From: an uncultured bacterium
GTDB lineage: Bacteria; Patescibacteriota; Patescibacteriia; 2-12-FULL-60-25
Reading direction: 5' to 3'
NCBI GenBank assembly: GCA_937949995.1
Contig: CALFEO010000033.1
Location: 31,482-95,481 of the forward strand
Length of the DNA stretch: 64,000 nt
Within the stretch, counting starts at the first letter, position 1; each line of letters begins with the position of its first letter. Below, piece by piece: positions 31,800 to 41,045 of the stretch. The notes beneath the pieces are model-generated. The model searched no databases. It saw only the letters and a program-made list of their open reading frames with translations, and was not told the DNA's origin. Position numbers and translations under genes: made by a program.

Positions 31800-34151
31800 A
31801 TGAATCGCACGTTCACAATCAAACAAACCGGCAAATCAACTCATTCCGCTCAAGTCTTGCGTCTTACTTCCATGGAGGGTGCCGTTCAGCGGTTCACCGT
31901 ATTTCTTGGCTTGCTTGCTTTGGCAATCTTGACCGTGGCTCTCGTATCCTGCGCCGCGGCCAATAACGAAGATGCCAATAAAGTTACGGGAAGATCCATC
32001 ACGCAAACCTCGGGGCAAACTTGTCTTTTATCCGAGGTTCGCTATCCCACCACTGCCGAAGATTTTACGGATGCCAATCTTTTGTACGGAGGCAGGGGGT
32101 TTTTGCACGAGTACAACGGCATCAAGCACCTTGGCCGCGATTTGATTCTGCCTGCGGGCAAAGTCATTCATCCCATTGCCTGCGGTAAGCTGGTCGTTTA
32201 TCGTCCCGCCAAAGGCTATGGATCTCTGGTCGCCGTCTTGGAACACGAATTGCCTTATCCCATCGAAGCTGTCAACGGTGATGGCGAGTATGTTCAAGTA
32301 AAAAAGTTCTTATCCATCTATGGCCACGGCAGTTCATCCGATCCAACAAATGCGGATGCGGATCTGACTTGGCAAACCGGTCAAAACCTCCAAGTATCCG
32401 ATGCCTTGATGTATATCCAAGCCGATAAAGATGAAGCGGGGCAAGATGTAAACGGCGACGGTCCCGAGCATCTGCACTTCGGCATTCGTTTGCAATCCAT
32501 GAGCGAAGCGGTCGGCGTCGATCCCACGGCATGGTTCAGGGGCAACGATTCGGCTGACGGTAAATATAAAAAATATTTTGCCGATCCCGAGATGTTCATG
32601 CAAAACTTGTTTGAGCTCTTCGGAGACGCTACTTCGCCTCCCGCCAACATCTTGTCCGTCACCAATCATCCAATCGGCACTTTGCTCTTCGAGCCCGGTA
32701 CCGGCAAAGATTGGCTGGTGGTCGAATCCGATCAAATTCTGGATGTCAGTTCTTATCAAATTCTGCCTCGTTCTTGCCGGGTTGTCACCAATACCGCCGA
32801 ACTCGCATGTTATAAAAAAGCCGCATTCCATCCTTTGACCATGGTTTTGGATGCCGAAGTAATCAAATTCGACGGCTTGCCCGAGGTTTATCGTCTGTTT
32901 CCGGGCCCGGGTTACGAAACAACCGGCTATCACGTCTTCCTGTCATACGAGTCTTTCTTGTCTTGGGGCTACAAGGATGCGGACATCAAGCATTTTCCGG
33001 CTTCCGAAAAACAAGAGCTGATGAGCGCGCTGAAGCATCAAGGCGGAGTAGGTATGATGCCCGGCACTCTTGCCAAAGCAATCGGCCAAAGCGAAGTTGC
33101 CGTAGCCGATCAGCATGGCACGCGCCGGCCCATCTTTCATTGGGATGTGTTTCAGCAAGCCGGTTACAGTCAATCATGCGTTTTCGAAATCGACGGCTCA
33201 ACTCTGGATGTTGTGGCCGGATCTCGTTCAAACGATATGCTGACTTCCGCGTCTTTGCTGGAGTGCCCGGCTCAAGCCGGATCTACCATCTGCACACCGG
33301 GCAGTGTCTTGCCCTGTGCCTGCGGTACTCTTTCAGGCACGCAATCTTGCTTGGATAATGGCATGCAATTCGGTCCTTGCATGTGCGAGCCGGGCCCGGG
33401 CGGCAACACTCCGGAATGCAATCAAGGTGAGTACCGCGATTGTTCCTCCGAGTGCCCCGCAAACTATTCGGGCTTGGATGCTTGCGATCAAGGTTTTTGG
33501 TCCGGCTACTGCGTCTGCACGCCGTCAAACGGCTCCGGCGGTTCGGCTGGTTCGTCAGGCACAGGTGGAGCCGGTGGAGCATCAGGTTCAGACGGCTCAT
33601 CCGGCTCCGGTGGAACATCAAACGTCGGCGGTTCATCAGGCGCGGGTGGATCAGGTGGAACTTCCAACGTCGGCGGATCGTCCGGCACAGGTGGAATCGC
33701 GGGGTCTGGCGGTTCCGGCGGTTCAAGCACTGATCTCGTCTCCGTCACCTTGGTTTACCAAGGCCCTTCATGGACCAATCCGGTTATCGAGGCTTCGTGG
33801 GGCACCCGCCCTTACGGTGCGGTACCGGGCTGCGCGTCGTCCGCTCCGGGTTACGCATCCTGTACCTTCGACGTGCCTCAAGTTGTACTTGACGGCATGT
33901 ATTGGCAGGTAAAACTGGGTAACAGTCGTTACTGGGGCGATACGTCGGGAGTAAGTCCCGCGCCCTGCGTACCCGCAGGGGAGTTGCCAAATTATTACGG
34001 CACCGAGGTCACGGTCATTGGCACTGTCAGCCTGAAGCTTGATGGGGTCCCCGAGATTTTCGGCCTCTGCTCCAACGGCATCATGAATCCCGCTTACTCC
34101 AACATCTGCGGCGAAAGCCCGTATCCTTACATGAACGGCTGTTTCCTATAA
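31800..34151 (+). CDS. Large lipoprotein with M23 peptidase domain and Gly/Ser linker
   Basis: 783 residues. Lipobox LVSC with Cys51 after an unusually long N-region. The M23 domain has HLGRDL (His110, Asp114) and HLHFG (His224, His226), so the zinc ligands are intact; such enzymes cut peptidoglycan cross-bridges. A Cys-rich part (about 500-575) follows, then a 60-70-residue Gly/Ser/Thr linker with repeated GGSSG and GTSNVGGSSG units, and a C-terminal beta domain with paired cysteines (WTNPVIEASWGTRPYGAVPG). I start at 31800 because of the strong GAGGAGAG RBS. Predatory or host-surface use is speculation. Confidence 0.85.
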   Translation: MNRTFTIKQTGKSTHSAQVLRLTSMEGAVQRFTVFLGLLALAILTVALVSCAAANNEDANKVTGRSITQTSGQTCLLSEVRYPTTAEDFTDANLLYGGRGFLHEYNGIKHLGRDLILPAGKVIHPIACGKLVVYRPAKGYGSLVAVLEHELPYPIEAVNGDGEYVQVKKFLSIYGHGSSSDPTNADADLTWQTGQNLQVSDALMYIQADKDEAGQDVNGDGPEHLHFGIRLQSMSEAVGVDPTAWFRGNDSADGKYKKYFADPEMFMQNLFELFGDATSPPANILSVTNHPIGTLLFEPGTGKDWLVVESDQILDVSSYQILPRSCRVVTNTAELACYKKAAFHPLTMVLDAEVIKFDGLPEVYRLFPGPGYETTGYHVFLSYESFLSWGYKDADIKHFPASEKQELMSALKHQGGVGMMPGTLAKAIGQSEVAVADQHGTRRPIFHWDVFQQAGYSQSCVFEIDGSTLDVVAGSRSNDMLTSASLLECPAQAGSTICTPGSVLPCACGTLSGTQSCLDNGMQFGPCMCEPGPGGNTPECNQGEYRDCSSECPANYSGLDACDQGFWSGYCVCTPSNGSGGSAGSSGTGGAGGASGSDGSSGSGGTSNVGGSSGAGGSGGTSNVGGSSGTGGIAGSGGSGGSSTDLVSVTLVYQGPSWTNPVIEASWGTRPYGAVPGCASSAPGYASCTFDVPQVVLDGMYWQVKLGNSRYWGDTSGVSPAPCVPAGELPNYYGTEVTVIGTVSLKLDGVPEIFGLCSNGIMNPAYSNICGESPYPYMNGCFL

Positions 34152-34205
34152 TCAGCTACTAGCCGCTAGCCACTAGCTACTAGCTGTAAGCTCCAGTCTA
34201 AAAAA

Positions 34206-34237
34206 GCAAAGCCCCACTCACCTCGGGGCTTTTTTAC
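34206..34237 (+). terminator. Terminator after the M23 lipoprotein
   Basis: AAGCCCC / GGGGCTT stem with loop ACTCACCTC-like, followed by TTTTTT. Confidence 0.85.
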
Positions 34238-34354
34238 TAAGTCCCACTATGTTCATAATTTATAATTCATAATTTTTAATTTTTAATTTAGCGAACGCAG
34301 TGAGCATAAGTTATCCCCAATGACTACTCCCCGCCGATTTGCTAAGCTTGCTGT

Positions 34355-34373
34355 TATAGAACAAAAACAGAAC
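34355..34373 (+). promoter_or_regulatory. Candidate LexA box and extended -10 upstream of recA
   Basis: GAAC at 34359-34362 and 34370-34373, seven bases apart, is the reverse complement of the GTTC-N7-GTTC form at lexA and dinB. On the plus strand TGTTATAGA (TGnTATAGA) could be an extended -10 overlapping the first half-site. On the minus strand the box abuts TATAAC exactly as at dinB. Confidence 0.65.
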
Positions 34374-34573
34374 AGGGTACCCTAAATAATAAATAACAAA
34401 TAATAAATAATAAAGAAAATTCCATCCATATAACAAATAATAAAGAACAGAGAATAAAGATAAATCCCTCCGCTCGCTTTATTATTTATAATTTATTATT
34501 TGTTATTTAATGAATTTAATTACTGCTCGCTTTATTATTTATTATTTATTATTTATTAATTAAAAAAGTTAGT

Positions 34574-35650
34574 ATGGCAAAAAAAGTTGTTGACGAGCAA
34601 GACGCTCGCAAAATAGCGGCCCAAGAAGCTATCGATCAAATTAAAGAACGTTTTGGCGAAGGCTCTATCATGCGCTTGGGCGAGGCTAAAAAAATGGTTG
34701 TCGAAGCTGTTCCCACAGGCTGTTTATCACTTGATCTTTCACTTGGCGTCATGGGCGTTCCGCGCGGCCGCATCGTCGAGGTCTACGGTCCCGAAGCATC
34801 CGGCAAAACAACTCTGGCTCAACATATTATCGCCGAGGTTCAAAAAATGGGCGGTCTGGCCGCTTTTGTGGATGCTGAACATGCTTTGGATCCGGATTAC
34901 GCCAAAAAAATCGGCGTTAATATAAACGACATGCTTATCTCGCAACCCGATACCGGCGAGCAAGCTCTCGACATCGTCGAAACTCTGGTCCGTTCCAATG
35001 CCGTCGATGTCATCGTCGTAGATTCTGTGGCCGCTCTCACCCCCAAAGCCGAAATCGAAGGCGAGATGGGCGATTCGCACATGGGTCTTCAAGCCCGCCT
35101 CATGAGTCAGGCTTTGCGCAAGCTTACGGCTGTGGTCTCCCGCACCAAAACCGTTGTCATCTTTATTAACCAATTGCGCCAAAAAATCGGCGTCATGTTC
35201 GGCAATCCCGAAACCACAACCGGAGGCATGGCTCTCAAATTTTATTCTTCGGTGCGTATCGAAGTCCGCCGCAGTGCGCAAATCAAAATGGGCGAGCGCA
35301 TCATTGGCAACCGTGTCAAAGCCAAAATAGTTAAAAACAAAATGGCCGCACCATTCAGAACTTGCGAATTCGATATCATGTATAACGAAGGCATTTCCAT
35401 TCCCGGCGATCTCTTGGATCTCGGGGTAGAGTGGGGAGCTATTAAAAAAGCCGGTAACAGCTATTCTCATAAAGATACCAAATTGGGCGTTGGCCGTGAA
35501 AATGCCAAATTGGCTTTAAGACAAGAGCCCGAGATAATGAAAACCGTACGTAACGAAATAATCGAGTTGTGGCGCGCCAAAGAAGATGAATCCGCACTGC
35601 CCGCAACCAAGAGCGCACCTGTTGATGAATTGTCTGCCGACGAAGAGTAA
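34574..35650 (+). CDS. recA: RecA recombinase
   Basis: 358 residues. Walker A GPEASGKTT (72-80), Walker B VDVIVVDSVAAL, loop L1 EGEMGDSHMGLQARLMSQALRKL and loop L2 FINQLRQKIGVMFGNPETTTGG are all intact. Acidic C-terminal tail. RecA forms filaments on single-stranded DNA, drives strand exchange and triggers LexA cleavage. An SOS-type operator lies about 200 bp upstream with an AT-rich palindrome between. ftsK follows at 56 bp. Confidence 0.97.
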   Translation: MAKKVVDEQDARKIAAQEAIDQIKERFGEGSIMRLGEAKKMVVEAVPTGCLSLDLSLGVMGVPRGRIVEVYGPEASGKTTLAQHIIAEVQKMGGLAAFVDAEHALDPDYAKKIGVNINDMLISQPDTGEQALDIVETLVRSNAVDVIVVDSVAALTPKAEIEGEMGDSHMGLQARLMSQALRKLTAVVSRTKTVVIFINQLRQKIGVMFGNPETTTGGMALKFYSSVRIEVRRSAQIKMGERIIGNRVKAKIVKNKMAAPFRTCEFDIMYNEGISIPGDLLDLGVEWGAIKKAGNSYSHKDTKLGVGRENAKLALRQEPEIMKTVRNEIIELWRAKEDESALPATKSAPVDELSADEE

Positions 35651-35706
35651 TCGGCTAAAATAATTAATAGACGCACGTTGTATTTTGCGGTAAAATAAGC
35701 GCAAAC

Positions 35707-38016
35707 ATGCCCAGACGTAAAAATAACTACAAAAGGTTCAGCCTGAATTTGGATTCTCAAACCAAAAAAGGCATCATTACCGTCATTTTATTCGCTTTGG
35801 CTATTTTCATGCTATTGTCGATTTTTGATTTTGCCGGTTCGGTTGGTCAAGCTTTGGATTTGGCTTTAGCGCATGTATTGGGCTGGGATAAACTCGTTTT
35901 ACCGTTTTTTATTTTTGCCATCGCCGTCTATCTATATTCGCCGGAACGTTTACCGCTTAAGCTTTCCAATGGCATAGGCTTTTTACTGTTCTTCGTCGGG
36001 TTTAATCCTTTGATTCACCTGCTAACCTTCAAAGATACTTCAGCCGAAGCATCGGCCATAGACGCAGCCGCCGGCAAGCTGGGGCAAATGTTGGCCGAGC
36101 CTTTCATTCCTTTGTTTGGAGTGGCCGGTGCGATAATTTTTTTCGCGGCCGTTTTTGGAGCTTCTTTGGTTTTGATTTTTAACACTTCACTATCCACTTT
36201 GGGCTCTTGGTTCATGTCCGTTATCAACTTCATTATCCGCATTGGATCTATGATTTTCCGCCCCGTTTACAACATCGCCACCGGTTTGTTGCACCGTAAA
36301 TCAACCTCTGCGGATTCTTCATCAAACGATCAAGAAACGGATGAGGAAGAAGATGAAGAAGAGGAGGAAGAAGATGAAGAAGATCAAGTCGAAATCATGA
36401 ATTCTTCCAAACACGGTGCGCCCAATTTAATGAAGGCTAAAACCGTTAAACCGCCCAAACCGCGCCGTCGCAATCCCAGAATCGATATACCCAACGAGCT
36501 TTTAAACAAGCACGATCAAAAACCAACTTCTGGTGATATTCATAACCGCCAACTCATCATTCAGCGCACATTGGAAACTTTTGGCATACCGGTTGATATG
36601 GATGAAGTCGCCGTTGGCCCAACCGTTACTCAATTCACCTTCAAGCCCGCGGACGGTATCAAGCTTAATCGCATCACCGCCCTTCATAACGATCTGGCTA
36701 TGGCTTTGGCCGCGCATCCAATTCGCATCGAAGCTCCCATTCCCGGCAAATCCTTGGTCGGCATCGAAGTGCCCAATCAAAGCGTAGCCATTGTCGGCTT
36801 GCGCGAGCTTTTCGAAACCAAAGATTGGCGCGACCGTAAAAGCCGTCTCAGCTTTGCGCTCGGCCGTGATGTCAGCGGTAAGCCTTGGCTTGCCGATATC
36901 TGCCGCATGCCGCATCTGTTGGTGGCCGGCGCCACGGGTTCCGGTAAATCGGTTTGTTTAAACAGTATTATAATGTCATTGCTGTATTCCAATGGTCCGG
37001 ATGATTTAAAAATTATTCTCGTCGATCCCAAGCGTGTTGAGTTTCCCATTTACAACGGCATTCCCCATCTCATCACTCCCGTCATTACCGAAGTCGATAA
37101 AACCGTTAACTCGCTCAAATGGGCTGTGCGTGAAATGAACCGCCGTTTTGATTTGTTGTCCAAGATGCAGGCGCGCGACATCGCCAGTTATAATGAGAGA
37201 TGTCAAGAAAAACTTCCATACATTGTCATGATAGTCGATGAGCTGGCCGATCTCATGGTTAACGCCAAGCAAGATGTGGAATCTCAAATTGTGCGCTTGG
37301 CGCAAATGTCCCGTGCCGTGGGTATTCATCTTATTCTGGCCACCCAGCGCCCCTCGGTTGATGTTATTACCGGTCTGATCAAAGCCAATATCCCGGCACG
37401 CATAGCTTTTTCTGTGGCTTCATTAATGGATTCGCGCACAATTTTGGATAGTGCGGGCGCCGAAAAACTTATCGGCAGGGGAGACATGCTTTATTCCACG
37501 GCCGAGCTTTCTTCTCCGCGCCGTTTGCAAGGCGTATATCTTGCCGATGATGAAATTAACCGCGTTGTTGAGTATCTCAAATCCAAATACGAACCCGCCG
37601 ATTATGATCCTGAAGTGGTTGAGAGGGCTAAAGGCGGTACGGCGTTTTCCGGCGAAGGTTCATCAGCCGGCGAAGACGGCGATTCTCTCTTGCCCGATGC
37701 CAAAGAAGAGATTATCAGAGCCGGCAAAGCCAGTGCTTCGCTTTTACAGCGCCGTCTCAAAGTCGGATATGCCCGCGCGGCGCGGATTTTGGATCTGCTT
37801 GAAGAGGAGGGTTTTATCGGCCCCGCCGATGGAGCCAAACCGCGCGAAATACTTAAAGCTGATTTCACCAAACAAATGGAGGGTGAAAATATTTATCATC
37901 CGCCCGCCGATTCCGCCGCCGAAGATTATGAGTCTGATGAAACCGAAGAATTCGAAGAAGAAGATGATGATTATGAAGAAGAGGATGAAGAACCGAAAAA
38001 TAAATGGGAGTCTTGA
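35707..38016 (+). CDS. ftsK: DNA translocase FtsK/SpoIIIE
   Basis: 769 residues. Four N-terminal helices, an acidic linker (TDEEEDEEEEEEDEED), the alpha-beta motor with Walker A GATGSGKSV (about 408-416) and Walker B IVMIVDELADL, then a gamma winged-helix domain (ASLLQRRLKVGYARAARILDLLEEEGFIGP). The tail after gamma is strongly acidic (about 35 residues), which is uncommon. It pumps DNA at the septum during division. Co-directional with the RodZ-like gene 6 bp downstream. Confidence 0.95.
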   Translation: MPRRKNNYKRFSLNLDSQTKKGIITVILFALAIFMLLSIFDFAGSVGQALDLALAHVLGWDKLVLPFFIFAIAVYLYSPERLPLKLSNGIGFLLFFVGFNPLIHLLTFKDTSAEASAIDAAAGKLGQMLAEPFIPLFGVAGAIIFFAAVFGASLVLIFNTSLSTLGSWFMSVINFIIRIGSMIFRPVYNIATGLLHRKSTSADSSSNDQETDEEEDEEEEEEDEEDQVEIMNSSKHGAPNLMKAKTVKPPKPRRRNPRIDIPNELLNKHDQKPTSGDIHNRQLIIQRTLETFGIPVDMDEVAVGPTVTQFTFKPADGIKLNRITALHNDLAMALAAHPIRIEAPIPGKSLVGIEVPNQSVAIVGLRELFETKDWRDRKSRLSFALGRDVSGKPWLADICRMPHLLVAGATGSGKSVCLNSIIMSLLYSNGPDDLKIILVDPKRVEFPIYNGIPHLITPVITEVDKTVNSLKWAVREMNRRFDLLSKMQARDIASYNERCQEKLPYIVMIVDELADLMVNAKQDVESQIVRLAQMSRAVGIHLILATQRPSVDVITGLIKANIPARIAFSVASLMDSRTILDSAGAEKLIGRGDMLYSTAELSSPRRLQGVYLADDEINRVVEYLKSKYEPADYDPEVVERAKGGTAFSGEGSSAGEDGDSLLPDAKEEIIRAGKASASLLQRRLKVGYARAARILDLLEEEGFIGPADGAKPREILKADFTKQMEGENIYHPPADSAAEDYESDETEEFEEEDDDYEEEDEEPKNKWES

Positions 38017-38022
38017 TGTGTT

Positions 38023-38805
38023 ATGGCATTCATTAAAAAGAGCGTCGGCACCGAGCAGGGTTTTGGAGTGGATCTGAAAGAATTGCGCGAACTGCGGGGT
38101 TGGCAAATATCCGATCTCTCTTCAGCATCCGGTATTCCCGAATATATAATAAGCGCTTTGGAAAAAGAAGATTTTTCGGCATTGAGCGATCCTGTTTATT
38201 CGGAACGTCATGTCCGTGTTTTGGCCGGTGTTTTGGCCGGCAAGATTCCATTTCTGATTGGCAAATATCGTACCGCTTTAAAGTTGCGCGGATTTGATAA
38301 AAAAAACGCCAAACAAAATTATTCGTTCACTCGTAAAATAGACCGGAGCGCTTTTTTTACTCCCACGCGCTATTTTTCTTTTTTATTGATCATTCCTTTA
38401 TTTGGTTTGCTTGGCTGGTACATTTGGTCCGAGTCACGGATTTTTTCATTGTCTCCGGAATTGATAATCACGGAGCCCGCTCCCGATTCGGTTATTCAGG
38501 CGCCGCGCGTAATTATCTCCGGACAAACCGATCCCGAGGCGGCTGTGGTGATTAACGGCATCAGCGCCATTGTCGAGCCCGATGGCCGTTTTAAATTATC
38601 ATTGGATGTTCCCCGCGGATTAAACAAGCTCGAAATAACGGCCAAACGTCGTTACGGAATTCAAACTCAAGATATTCGTTACATCACCTATTCTCCCGCA
38701 TACGGCCCCGAGCCTTCCGTAAAATCAATAATCTATTCCAGCGATTCATTGGATGCTTTCTTTGCCACATCAACCACAAGTACCGATCCGGGCATCGTTC
38801 AATAA
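38023..38805 (+). CDS. RodZ-like HTH membrane protein with Ig-like domain
   Basis: 260 residues. An N-terminal helix-turn-helix of the RodZ/HTH_25 type (LKELRELRGWQISDLSSASGIPEYIISALEKED), one membrane helix (FLLIIPLFGLLGWYIW) and an external Ig-like beta domain (LIITEPAPDSVIQAPRVIISGQTDPEAAVVING). This is the common CPR form. A cell-shape or cytoskeletal anchor role by analogy with RodZ. Starts 6 bp after ftsK, so one transcript. Confidence 0.82.
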   Translation: MAFIKKSVGTEQGFGVDLKELRELRGWQISDLSSASGIPEYIISALEKEDFSALSDPVYSERHVRVLAGVLAGKIPFLIGKYRTALKLRGFDKKNAKQNYSFTRKIDRSAFFTPTRYFSFLLIIPLFGLLGWYIWSESRIFSLSPELIITEPAPDSVIQAPRVIISGQTDPEAAVVINGISAIVEPDGRFKLSLDVPRGLNKLEITAKRRYGIQTQDIRYITYSPAYGPEPSVKSIIYSSDSLDAFFATSTTSTDPGIVQ

Positions 38806-38822
38806 AGTCAGTAATAACATAA

Positions 38823-38846
38823 AAAACACCTTTCGGTGTTTTATTG
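38823..38846 (+). terminator. Terminator of the recA-ftsK-rodZ run
   Basis: AAAACACC TTTC GGTGTTTT stem followed by ATTG; A-rich before the stem. Confidence 0.8.
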
Positions 38847-39067
38847 TATCCGGCCGGCAAGCTGCGAAGCGTTGCCACAGAGATGGCGATGAAATTCATG
38901 GGAGGAGAGAGAACTCAAAATGAATTGAGTAGCCATGAATTTTATCGGCCGGTTGTGCTTCGTTTCGCAGCCTGCCAAACTGATATCTATCATGCTAGAC
39001 GAACCATATCTTTCTGTCAATATCGTTTTCTTTCAGCTTCCGGGCGCTTATCGCTAAACGCCCGAGA
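38847..39067. other. Structured non-coding inverted repeat
   Basis: Outer complementarity between CCGGCCGGCAAGCTGCGAAG (from 38851) and CGGCCGG...CTTCG..TTCGCAG..CTGCC (38946-38978), inner GATGAAATTCATGG (38887-38900) with CCATGAATTTTATC (38933-38946), and a CTCAAAATGAATTGAG core. A GGGCG...CGCCC hairpin follows at 39041-39063. Could be a structured RNA or a large repeat; not identified. Confidence 0.45.
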
Positions 39068-39095
39068 GAAAAAGGCGGCCGCATTGTGCGGCCGC
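39068..39095 (-). terminator. Terminator of the 39130-40620 gene
   Basis: Perfect 9-bp stem GCGGCCGCA/TGCGGCCGC with a 3-base loop, followed on the minus strand by CTTTTTCTC. Confidence 0.85.
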
Positions 39096-39129
39096 GTGTC
39101 AGGTGATTGAATGTGCGGAGCTGAGAATC

Positions 39130-40620
39130 CTATGCCGGATCCTCTTCTCCTTCTCCGTCGTCTTCCTCGAGATCGGGCAGCTTGCCTCCAAGCTTATCCG
39201 AATTATCCCCGAATTCGATCTGCGGAGCATCGTCCGACTCTTCGGTATCGGGCTCGGAGTCCGGATCCGAGGGTTCCTCATCTTCCTCTTCCTCGGCCTC
39301 CTCATCCTTGGCTTCGCCGGCCTCGGCCCTCTGCACCTTCAGTTGATTCTGATGGCGCAGCTTGGCTTCGTGGTCGTCGCCCCGGAACAGTTCATCCGGA
39401 AAGAGCAAAAGGTTCTGCTCGTAGAACATGTCCATGTCTCCATTTTCGAACGCGCCGTAAAGCGCGGCCAAAGTTTGGAACATGGTCTTGAACTGGAGCA
39501 CCACCGCGTAACCGCTGTAAGGAGGCATCAGCCGGGGATTTCCCTCTCCGTCTCTCTCGATGCTCTTGCGGCCTCCCGGGCCTCCGCGCATCTTGTAGAT
39601 GGAAGCAAAGCGTCCAAAACAAGCATGCGTGAGCTGTGTCTGACCTTTTGCGCGATCATTCACGCCCATGCAGCAAAAGAAATCGCTCTGCTTCTCCGTA
39701 TGAGGGAGAAACTTTCCTTCTCCTTGCACGGCCGCCGAGACCATCTTGTTGTCCCAGGCGCTCACGAGGCGGTGGAATTCCGCCATGGCGAATTCCCTGT
39801 ACCAGCCAGTTTGGGGCACGGTTTCGGGAATCACGTAAAAGCTCAAACGCTCATCCGCAATGCTCTGAAGCAAATTGGGATGCGCGTTCTGCAGAGCCGG
39901 GTGCTTTTCGTGCACCTCGCCCGTTTCATCACGCTCCACCAACCGATTGGTCGGTTGAAGCATGTCCCCCGTTGTACGCGCCACAAGCATGCACATCGCG
40001 GGCCAGAAGAACGTACCCTTGATCTCTCCCTCATTCGAGGGATCGGTACGGTTGCAGTAGTTATTGAACTGAAAGTTGTTCATCAACTGCAACCTGTGAT
40101 TCAAGGGTCTTTCTCGGCGAGCAAAGCGTCCGCGGGACTTGTTGTCCTGAGGCGGGGCGCTTGTGCCGACCACATTGTTCACCAGCAGCGAAACCGCCGC
40201 ATTGGAACAAAACTCGCCGTGCACCACCCGAGGCAGGTTGATTACCTTTTCCACCACTGCCACCGGCGGAGGAAGCTCGAGTACGGCCATGATCTTGCCC
40301 GGTTCTTCATGCTGAAAGTATTGCACTCCCAGCAAGTTCTGCTTGGCAACATCTTCGCGGGTAACTTCGAACGTGACCGAATCCTTGAGAGATTCGTCCA
40401 TCACGATCTGCAAATACCCCGAGTGACCGCGCTTTTGCTCCGGCAGTTGGATCAAGTTGTACTCTTCCGCCCGCTCCGGAAACGTAACCTTGACCTTGAT
40501 GGTAAAGTTGCGCCACGCGACATGCGCGTAACGATCCAGCTTCAAAGCCTTGGCCTTTTCCGGCACCGGAATCGCGCCGTCGAAGGTGAAGAAAACACTC
40601 GTCATCTTTTGCTCTTCCAT
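39130..40620 (-). CDS. Unrecognised 496-residue protein with acidic tail
   Basis: The start is MEEQKMTSVFF at 40620, where AAGGAG sits at ideal spacing; the frame extends further upstream but through a structured leader. The N-terminal part is beta-rich (VTFEVTREDVAKQNLLGVQYFQHE), followed by a long mixed region with KGTFFWPAMCMLVARTTGD and a GYAVVLQFKTMFQTLAALYGAFE helix pair, and a very acidic C-terminal tail of about 60 residues. No signal peptide or known domain. GC content and codon choice are higher than in neighbours. It has its own promoter, long leader and terminator. Possibly acquired, possibly highly expressed. Function unknown. Confidence 0.75.
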   Translation of the reverse strand: MEEQKMTSVFFTFDGAIPVPEKAKALKLDRYAHVAWRNFTIKVKVTFPERAEEYNLIQLPEQKRGHSGYLQIVMDESLKDSVTFEVTREDVAKQNLLGVQYFQHEEPGKIMAVLELPPPVAVVEKVINLPRVVHGEFCSNAAVSLLVNNVVGTSAPPQDNKSRGRFARRERPLNHRLQLMNNFQFNNYCNRTDPSNEGEIKGTFFWPAMCMLVARTTGDMLQPTNRLVERDETGEVHEKHPALQNAHPNLLQSIADERLSFYVIPETVPQTGWYREFAMAEFHRLVSAWDNKMVSAAVQGEGKFLPHTEKQSDFFCCMGVNDRAKGQTQLTHACFGRFASIYKMRGGPGGRKSIERDGEGNPRLMPPYSGYAVVLQFKTMFQTLAALYGAFENGDMDMFYEQNLLLFPDELFRGDDHEAKLRHQNQLKVQRAEAGEAKDEEAEEEEDEEPSDPDSEPDTEESDDAPQIEFGDNSDKLGGKLPDLEEDDGEGEEDPA

Positions 40621-40928
40621 TGCTTTTCTCCTTCTGTTGTTCAGTAGTATTGTCAAAGATTCGTTTAAGAAATTTCCCGTTGCCAACCGGCATTCTGGGC
40701 TTCTCAATTTCACAATGCTTATGCATTGCGGATTTCCGAACCGGAAATCCAAATGGAGGCGACTCGCATGTTTGCAATTGCTAGACACGAGCCAAGGTTT
40801 GCCGTGCGCATTAAAGTCCAGCGTAGCCGGAGTTTTCTGTGCATTTGGCAATAATCGCTTTCCCCTCCATATGGAGTCCCGCTTCTTCAAGAATTTGAAA
40901 CCTTAGCAAAAAATGCCTTATCTGTCAA
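40621..40928 (-). promoter_or_regulatory. Promoter and structured leader of the 39130-40620 gene
   Basis: On the minus strand TTGACA (40928-40923), 17-bp spacer, TAAGGT (40905-40900). The ~280-nt leader contains a perfect GGATTTCCG/CGGAAATCC hairpin, a TGCATAAGCA stem and a CTCCATATGGAG stem. The length and the stems suggest regulation in the leader. Confidence 0.55.
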
Positions 40929-40951
40929 GGGTGTCGGTATAAAAATACAAT

Positions 40952-40977
40952 AGAAAAAACCGGCTTTTGGCCGGCTT
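40952..40977 (-). terminator. Terminator after the small gene at 41046
   Basis: On the minus strand GCCGGCCAAAAGCCGG followed by TTTTTTC. It separates the small gene from the promoter at 40900-40928. A further inverted pair TTATGTAAAGA/TCTTTACATAA lies at 40985-41045. Confidence 0.7.
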
Positions 40978-41045
40978 CCTCTTTTATGTAAAGATCGCTC
41001 AAATGCGGTTTCTTGAATCCGTATTCAAGCCGTCTTTACATAACA

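Larger units (their letters stand above)
34152..34573 (+). other. recA upstream region: terminator, SOS box and repeats
   Basis: Contains CTAGCTACTAGCT words (34155-34190), a terminator (34206-34237), AATTTATAATTCATAATT words, the operator at 34355-34373, and AAATAATAAATAAC words in both orientations from 34383 to 34563 that form a long AT-rich palindrome just before recA. No gene. Confidence 0.75.

Noticed and set aside
39103..40647. 514-residue open frame on the plus strand
   Set aside because: It is antisense to the minus-strand gene, which has promoter, RBS, acidic tail and terminator in the right places; the plus frame has no such signals and an odd composition.
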